NCBI RefSeq assembly: GCF_014066305.1
Contig: NW_023501092.1
Span: forward strand, 286,501-350,500
DNA length: 64,000 nt
Reading direction: 5' to 3'
From: Letharia columbiana
Lineage: Eukaryota > Ascomycota > Lecanoromycetes > Lecanorales > Parmeliaceae
The notes beneath the pieces are model-generated. The model did no database searches. It worked only from the letters and a program-made list of their open reading frames with translations, and had not been told where the DNA came from. Numbering within the stretch: the first letter of the stretch is position 1; every line of letters starts with the position of its first letter. Made by a program: the position numbers and the translations under genes. This document shows, in pieces, positions 58,168-64,000 of this stretch.

Positions 58168-58891
58168 ATCAGGGTATTTCAAAAGGATGTTTGTGAAAAC
58201 TCGTCGAGCTAGATCCTAAAACCCTGGCCGTCGTAGCTAATCAAGAACAAACACTCTTAGGTGAGTATTCTCTATTCAGCCTCGTGTAGCAGCAGCAGGC
58301 TACAAAATCATGAAGAGCCACGTGTGCAGTACGGACGAAGCGTCTCATGTGTGTACTGCAGCGCCAAAGAGTCCCAAACGCGCCAAGCGGAGATGGAGCG
58401 CAAATACGTAACTCTGTGCAGACTTGAAGCGACCGGCTGCGCGAGCGACAGTTTAAGCGACGACCTCGCAAGGCGTCAGTCTGCCTCACGGTAAGATGAG
58501 CGTGAGGATTGGAGCGAGAGAGTGTGGAGATGGGAGCATGAACGGGAAAGATGCACGGGTAGCGACTTGAGCCACGCTATTGATTTCTCTTCTTGCGACC
58601 TGTATAGTTTCTTTCATTTTCACGTGGTTAACAAAATTGAAGCACAAAGGCGAAGGTACCTACGATACTTGCGAGTCGTCCAGCAAAAGGGGCATGTCAC
58701 GAGGACAAAGAGTATAAACGGAGGCAGCGGGTTGCGACAGCACAGCTGCAAGTGTCCAGAGATATCCTAGAGACAAGAATATAGAACCATACAAGAGTCT
58801 ACATCTTAAATCCTCATTCCCGGCACCTCGATCTGCAAGCTGCACAGCTCCATAAAGCGGGGAAGAAAAGTCAATAATTACATATTCAAAA
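58168..58891. other. Divergent intergenic region
   Basis: Lies between the 5' ends of the minus-strand secreted gene and the + gene starting at 58892, so both promoters are expected here. Frames inside are short and unsupported. Confidence 0.5.
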
Positions 58892-59550
58892 ATGAGACAA
58901 AGACCAACAAAAGCGACAGGAGTAGCATTCCGCAACGAGCAGAAAACTCCCGAGACATCTCTAAGCAGTCACGACCGGACTCAGCAAACTTCTCCCATAT
59001 CCATCTCTCAGGCAAGAAACATATCCCACATGAACACCTACCCAACCCCAACGATGAACGATGAACCGACCCCACACCCCCCTTCAATCCACCACAACAG
59101 TGGCGTCTCCAAACGACACGAAACTTCTCCACCATCCGACCTCCCACAGCAATCCCACTCGCACCTCCCCCTCCCACACCAGAGACGTCCGCAAATGCAG
59201 AGACGGCCCGAGACCAAGCTGAATGGGAGGTTGATAGGTCCAGCTCCACAAGCTCGGCTCCCGCGACCGATACCTCCGCCCGCGAGTCCGGCGCCTCGGA
59301 GGAGCCGGAACCTCGACACGGAAAGACCGCGCCGCGACCGGATCCTGCAGCGACGGGGACTTTTTTTGCTTGGGATGGAGATGGGTCTTGGAATCGAACG
59401 ACGGATTCCACACTGGCACGAGAGGCAAGGGAAAGCGGGAAAGAAAGAATCATCGGGAACAAAAACCCTGGGATGGTCAACGGTATAGATGTTGCTAAAG
59501 CTAATGATGCCTTTTTTAAGGAAGAAGCTGCAGCCAGAGCCGCTGACTGA
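58892..59550 (+). CDS. Probable mitochondrial protein of unknown function
   Basis: The main exon 59101-59550 encodes 149 residues and ends ANDAFFKEEAAARAAD. It begins WRLQTTRNFSTIRPPTAIP, which looks like a mitochondrial presequence, and has no ATG of its own, so an upstream exon is needed. The simplest is 58892-58921 (MRQRPTKATG), joined by a 179-bp intron ending CACAACAG; this gives 159 residues. Later text includes FFAWDGDGSWNRTTDSTLAR and IIGNKNPGMVNGIDVAKAND, which look conserved, but I cannot name the family. The overlapping longer + and - frames of ~200 residues are Pro/Arg- or Gly-rich shadows. Stop is 49 bp from the convergent gene to the right. Confidence 0.6.
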
Positions 59551-59598
59551 TTTCCTTACTAGCTTTCCGAAGATACGACAGGTCTGACGGCCGAGGCG

Positions 59599-61114
59599 CT
59601 AATAACTACAATGTCCACAATAGCCACAATCATCGAGACTGCATGCAGTGAAATCCTTGTCAGAATCATCCTCCTCATCATAACGTTGGTCATCGTCATC
59701 AAAGTCGTCATAGTCACCAGAGTCCCTCTCAGGGCTGCCCTGTTCGACTTCCTTGGATCGGTCATCCTCATCTTCAAGATCGTTCTCCCCCTCAAGATCT
59801 TTCTTCTTCAACTTGTGGCGTAGGTCGTCAGGTAGAGCGCTTTGGTGACTGGAGTTGAGCTCCCGTATCTCCAACACTCCGCTAGCTGTTCGCTTGACCC
59901 GGCATTTCCTCGTGGTTGAATGCTGAGCGGTGTCGATGATCCGTCGTGTGAGGGCATCCAGCTTTCGCAGGTTCACGGAATTCCGCTCCTCCCACTTCCC
60001 CAGGTCTTTGCGCACATCAAGAATCTGCACATCATCGAATCGGCCACCTTTATGATAAGCAGCAATCAAGTTTGGTGTCTGGGACATCCACAGTCGAGGT
60101 AGCACGCTTTCCATGTCCAGAACTTTGTGAGCAGCCCGAGTTTTGATTTCGATTATGGCTTCTTGATCACTTTCACTGCCTCCTTTACGAACAGTGAGCC
60201 CATGGCCCGCCATGGGCCGCTTTTCGCCAATTGTGGTCAAATTACCGGAGCTCAGCAAAGTCGTGGTATTGGCGAGACCGGCCATATTTCCTTGTCGCCA
60301 TGAAGAAGCTTTGTCGAGTCCGCCGACAGTCTCCGCGAGATAGCCGTCACTCTCGAACCGAAGAAGGTACTTCAAACCAGCGAACTCATACTCGGCTATT
60401 CGGTGATGAGAACTCGATCCTTTGACCGCACTATCCCACCTTGTATATTCTTCTGGGAAGGTGTGCCCGAATCCTCGAAATTCATCGATGAACTCCGTGG
60501 CCTTCCTTTCTTTCCTGATGAAGACGGCCTTGTCCCCGATGATCTCGACGTCAATCTCAAAGCGCCTTGAGTTTGTCGTGACAAAATCAAAGAGTTTGCC
60601 CATAGTATTCCGGCAAATGACAACATCAACGTCGTCCAAGTCGAGCTCGGGATGCACCTCGTATATAGCACGAAACATTGGCTCCAACGGGAACGAACCG
60701 TAACGCGCAGCATTTTGGTCAATGAACACTTCGCCTTTGTCTGGTTCAAGCTTTCGACGATGAGCTGGAGGGGACCAAATCGCAGGAGAACCTTTGCAGT
60801 ATGAAAGGTCAGCAGTCCGTTTCTCCCAATCAATAATGATGACAAGAAAAGACGGACATACCTGGGACAAGAATAACAGGCTCGCTGCTGTCGAGCCAGT
60901 TGTAAGATGCTATGCATTTGTAATTTGAGATATGTGTGAGGCCATCCGACGGCGAAATGTCGGCAGGGTGGAGCTCGACAACAAGGTCACCTAGTGGCAA
61001 CTCATCAACATCAGGCGAAGGCGAACGATCTCTCTTGGTGTTTGTAATAGAATTTCGAGACGTGCCGCCACGTCCATAATTGAACCGATATTTAACGGAG
61101 CCTCGGCTCGACAT
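59599..61114 (-). CDS. Conserved fungal protein, often mislabelled GGPP synthetase
   Basis: Exons 61114-60862 and 60791-59599 give 481 residues; the 70-bp intron has donor GTATGT and acceptor TGCAAAG. The start MSSRGSVKYRFNYGRGG is preferred over an upstream ATG at 61225 because the RG-rich opening looks native. Core text: LVVELHPADISPSDG, CIASYNWLDSSEPVILVPG, VICRNTMGKLFDFV, FEIDVEIIGDKAVFIRKE and YEFAGLKYLLRFESDGYLA. From memory, fungal proteins with these blocks carry the label geranylgeranyl pyrophosphate synthetase, but no DDxxD prenyl-diphosphate motif is present, so the label should not be copied. A nucleic-acid-related role is possible and unproven. The C-terminal ~80 residues are strongly acidic and end in a cysteine knot CSLDDCGYCGHCSY. 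Confidence 0.75.
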
Positions 61115-61636
61115 CGATTCGAGAGGTAGTAGACCTGTAGAACGATTATTTCTATTCGCAACAAAGCTGCAAATGTGAACGATCTCCAACTCGAATTGGG
61201 AACAGGGTCGATGAGTGGACAGCAAGTTATTGATATGGTGTAAATCTTCTAGGTAACTGGAGAGTGTGGAGGTCTGGATGAGGGCATCAGAACTTACCTC
61301 CTCGGATGTGAAAAAGTGTAGAGCGAATCACGTAATGCCACGACAATGCATGCCAATGCAAGGATCAGAGCGCGATTTACTAAAAACGATAGCCAGTTCC
61401 GCTTGTCTACTTTGCCAAAACGTTGACGTGCATATGAGACAAACAAGGATAAGTCGACTAGTGGCCAATAGTTTCACCATCATTCAAAGATTGTCCATGT
61501 CAGCCGCACCATACTGCAGAAGCTTGATTCCAAACAGAGGAAACAGTGGACAAAGAACTACGCTCCTTGGTCCATTCGATCTGATTGGCGTCATTAGCTA
61601 GATACACTAACCACACCGTGAGCTGGTGGAGGGGAG
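61115..61636. other. Intergenic, upstream of the preceding gene
   Basis: Contains the promoter side of the minus-strand gene starting at 61114. A + frame 61266-61601 is unsupported. The right end carries the first copy of the MITE target duplication at 61631-61636. Confidence 0.45.
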
Positions 61637-61897
61637 CTCGCGGGTGACAAAAAGATTGGAACGCCAAGCCCGCACTGACGACAGTACGACTAAGGCATTA
61701 ACTGATGAGGAGTGGACTAATATTTTCAGATCGTTTATTAACGAGAAAGTGGATAGTATACTGAATAGATGATAAGTAGTCGTAGACAGTAAAGGAGCAA
61801 TGACAGGATACTTGAACAGAGATTTACATAGAAATTTGTATGTGTGTCTCCGCACAGTAATCTGGCTTGGTGTTCCAATCTTTTTGTCACCCGCGAG
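61637..61897. mobile_element. 261-bp MITE with 34-bp terminal inverted repeats
   Basis: The ends are inverted copies of each other: 61637-61670 starts CTCGCGGGTGACAAAAAGAT and 61864-61897 is its reverse complement, with a single mismatch (ACGCC against ACACC). The element is flanked on both sides by GGGGAG (61631-61636 and 61898-61903), a 6-bp direct repeat consistent with a target-site duplication. The interior is A+T rich and non-coding. This is a non-autonomous DNA transposon; its superfamily is not obvious from TIR and target-site length. It has no RIP signature. Confidence 0.9.
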
Positions 61898-62289
61898 GGG
61901 GAGATAGAGCCCGGCTTCACTTCGGTTGATAGAGATTTAGCGTCTCGGTTCTATTGAATTATCTCCGAATTCTGAAAATCATACGAAGAAAGGCTCAAGA
62001 AGAAATCGTCAATCTTCAGACCGAACATACCTCAACCAAACCTTGCACTACTTCGCGCATCTCACATCCCTACCCCTCTCGCCCGACCCATCGCAACCAT
62101 CTCCCCACTTTCCCCAACCCCACAATGTCATCAACAACATTCTCCCCTTCATCAACCAGTACGCCCCCATCCGCCCTTCCCCACCTCCCAATCCCAATCC
62201 CAATCCCAATCCCAACCACCACATGCCCGCAACATCCGAACCGACAATCCTAACCGCTTGTCCCCACAGCCCCCCCCACAGCCTCCAAC
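61898..62289. other. COX17 upstream region with CCCAAT repeats
   Basis: The promoter and leader of COX17. A short (CCCAAT)n microsatellite of about five units lies at about 62,186-62,215 in a C-rich, pyrimidine-biased leader. The small + frames here (Pro-rich) are by-products of this composition. Confidence 0.6.
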
Positions 62290-62559
62290 ATGTCCACGGA
62301 TCTAAAACCAGCCGGCGCAGCCGCCGCCAAAGTCAAGGTATTCGCGCCTCCCACTCTCCTCCCCTCCCCTCCAACGGCTGTACGCTAACGTTAGTTGTTA
62401 TTCGTTATCGGATAGCCGTGCTGCGTCTGCAAGGACGAAAAGGCCTCGCGCGACGAATGCATGCTGTTTAGCAATAGCGACGACCCGCAAGAGGCGTGTC
62501 AGAGCACGGTGGAGAAGTATCGGAGTTGTATGAAGGGGTTTGGGTTTAATATCGCGTAG
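62290..62559 (+). CDS. COX17: Mitochondrial copper chaperone Cox17
   Basis: Exons 62290-62337 and 62416-62559 give 63 residues, the usual Cox17 length; the 78-bp intron has donor GTATTC and acceptor GGATAG. The protein is a complete Cox17: copper-binding PCCVCKDEK followed by the twin CX9C motif of the intermembrane-space import pathway (CKDEKASRDEC and CQSTVEKYRSC) and the conserved MKGFGF end. Cox17 carries Cu(I) in the intermembrane space and hands it to Sco1 and Cox11 for cytochrome c oxidase assembly. The intron separates the N-terminal 16 residues from the CCxC part. Convergent with ALG6. Confidence 0.96.
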
Positions 62560-62806
62560 AGGCGGGGATTATGGGGAGGGAAGGTTGGGGAAGGGGAGGG
62601 GATGGGGAAGAGAGGAGGGGTGTATGATATGCATGAGGAGCTAGAAGCATGGCAAGGGCGTTGCATTAAGGGCGTCATGAGCTGCATTAGATGGGGGTGA
62701 AGATCTCTGCTCTGGGATGTGAATATTGTGCTTCTATATGGGCTCAACGAAACAGCTATACAGCAATTGGGTATCTCGAAACATGTGCGCCCCCCTTCAA
62801 CCACGT
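62560..62806. other. Convergent 3' region between COX17 and ALG6
   Basis: About 250 bp of GC-rich purine-biased sequence following COX17. It should contain both 3' untranslated regions; no terminator signal could be singled out. Confidence 0.5.
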
Positions 62807-64000
62807 TCACGACTTTTTCGGCGTCTTGCCACTCCTCAAACTTTTCGTCTTGCTCCCATGCGGCGTTGGAGTTGACGCCCGCTTCTTCTCATCCTTTTTA
62901 CCCTCCTTCCCCATCTCGGTCCGAAAGTCAAACCATTCCTGCAGAATCCCGCTTCGTAGCAATAGCTGCCACGTGCACCAGACATAGCAGATGCCAAATC
63001 CCGCCGCTCCGATCATTACATTCAGCACGACCCACAAATCCGGTTTCCCATTGGGAGTTTCGATAAAAGCCTCGGCAAGGTGCCATCCAACCATCGTTGC
63101 ATAGAAGCCGAGGTGCACAGTGCTTGTTGACATACGGATACCGCCCTTCCTTGCCTGTTTCCCAAGGTACAGATCTAGGCTGGTGGGCGGTAATCCCATC
63201 AAATATGCCCATAACAGTGAGAGCACGAAGTATGGGATCCTCAATTCGTCCCTCTTCAGCAGCGGAAAAAGCGTCCATACAGCAAGCATATTCGCCCATC
63301 CGACCCATGCTCTCATCTCGACACCCAGACCACCATCTCCACCAAGCATCATTGTCATCGGTAGCAAAGGTAGCAGCACACTTTTCTCATGGACCTGAAA
63401 CGAGCACAAGAAGAAGCCCCACGCACTGCTAGCTAAGGCCCATGGTATCAGTTCCTTTCTGGGTGAGGTAGAGATTGTCATGCAGGCGGGTAGAATGGCG
63501 ATGATAGTGGCTAGTAGCGAGACGCGCTGTAGAAGCGGGATGGAATACGTGTTGAGCTTGTGAAGCGTATGCATGGCGCACCAAACATTGGCGACCTTGT
63601 CCTCGAAGAGGCCGCGGGCGAAGGGAAAGATGCGGTGGATACTTTGTGTGAGTTGTGATAGAAGCGAGTAAAGGTAGGAGTTGGAGCCGATGTATGGCAA
63701 GATTTGCAAGAAGATAGGGTTCACCTCTCGATCTGTAATGTCAAGCGGTGGCGGGATCCCTTTGTAATTATCGTAGAGAGAGCCGAGGAGTAAGGGGGCA
63801 AACATCAGGGCGAAAGAAAGTATAGTGACGATGGCTATTCCTATGAAGCGGCCAATGTGTAGCTTGGGAAGAAGACAGACGCCAATGAGGTAGGCAAACA
63901 TTGCTGGGGCGAAGTATAGCGCCATCTGCTTGTAGCATAATGCGGAAACGAAAAAGACACAAGCCCACATGTAGCGATCTGATAGAAGACTTGACATGCT
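62807..64000 (-). CDS. ALG6: ALG6 dolichyl-P-Glc glucosyltransferase, 3' part
   Basis: Open from the right edge of the window to the stop at 62807; about 397 residues of the C-terminal part are visible and the start lies outside. It is a multi-membrane protein with the marks of the ALG6/ALG8 family: RIFPFARGLFEDKVANVWC, a loop LHKLNTYSIP, then FQVHEKSVLLPLLP, with about eight hydrophobic helices. ALG6 adds the first glucose to Man9GlcNAc2-PP-dolichol in the ER lumen during N-glycan precursor synthesis. The FEDKVANVWC text favours ALG6 over ALG8. The tail is basic and cytosolic, ending GKTPKKS. No intron in the visible part. Confidence 0.9.
   Translation of the reverse strand, partial: SMSSLLSDRYMWACVFFVSALCYKQMALYFAPAMFAYLIGVCLLPKLHIGRFIGIAIVTILSFALMFAPLLLGSLYDNYKGIPPPLDITDREVNPIFLQILPYIGSNSYLYSLLSQLTQSIHRIFPFARGLFEDKVANVWCAMHTLHKLNTYSIPLLQRVSLLATIIAILPACMTISTSPRKELIPWALASSAWGFFLCSFQVHEKSVLLPLLPMTMMLGGDGGLGVEMRAWVGWANMLAVWTLFPLLKRDELRIPYFVLSLLWAYLMGLPPTSLDLYLGKQARKGGIRMSTSTVHLGFYATMVGWHLAEAFIETPNGKPDLWVVLNVMIGAAGFGICYVWCTWQLLLRSGILQEWFDFRTEMGKEGKKDEKKRASTPTPHGSKTKSLRSGKTPKKS

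Noticed and set aside
58878..59480. 200-residue minus-strand ORF and 198-residue + ORF over the same DNA
   Set aside because: Both are low-complexity (Ser/Gly/Val or Pro/Arg) shadows; the third frame on + carries the mitochondrial-type protein.
50861..64000. A secondary-metabolite cluster around the SnoaL-like gene and the GGPP-synthetase-like label
   Set aside because: No polyketide synthase, terpene cyclase, P450 or transporter is present, and the label is not supported by motifs.

Overview
This is a nuclear genome window from a filamentous ascomycete (Pezizomycotina; a dothideomycete is my guess, but the class cannot be proven from sequence alone). The grounds are short spliceosomal introns of about 45 to 95 bp with GTRNGT donors and CTRAY branch sites, families largely confined to filamentous fungi (HET domain, fungal rhodopsin-like membrane protein, F-box-like proteins), and large blocks that are very A+T rich, full of TpA, poor in CpA/TpG and without open frames. 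The blocks are the signature of repeat-induced point mutation (RIP).

Region 1 (1 to about 15,140) is a RIP-destroyed repeat block. It holds a 5 x 92 bp minisatellite, a possible hAT transposase relic, and a Ty3/gypsy chromovirus-like retroelement whose gag zinc knuckle, reverse transcriptase, integrase and chromodomain-like tail can still be read through the mutations. Region 2 (15,479-20,020) holds a three- or four-exon nucleotide pyrophosphatase/phosphodiesterase gene and weak or decayed coding sequence. Region 3 (20,020-24,603) is a second RIP block, lying between copies of a two-part repeat (X-Y); a clean copy of X sits next to a RIP-mutated copy.

Region 4 (24,604-34,500) holds small orphan genes, an amidoligase-family gene and the RNA exonuclease Rex1. 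Region 5 (35,400-49,950) mixes one housekeeping gene (mitochondrial ribosomal protein mL54) and a few small genes with several broken genes: a HET-domain gene, an F-box/cysteine-rich gene, a 2EXR-like gene and an F-box-like gene, each carrying a stop or frameshift.

Region 6 (50,860-64,000) is a healthier gene-rich stretch: a secreted SnoaL-like protein, an SRR1-like gene with an odd internal frame, a nine-exon fungal rhodopsin-like membrane protein, a five-exon secreted cysteine protein, a probable mitochondrial protein, a conserved fungal protein with an acidic C-terminus, a 261 bp MITE, the copper chaperone COX17 and the 3' part of ALG6.

The genes do not form a pathway or a biosynthetic cluster. 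The coherent story is chromosomal: two RIP-silenced blocks, sharp mutation boundaries, and a neighbouring zone rich in broken lineage-specific genes. Exon boundaries were set by reading splice signals and frames by eye; none has transcript support here.
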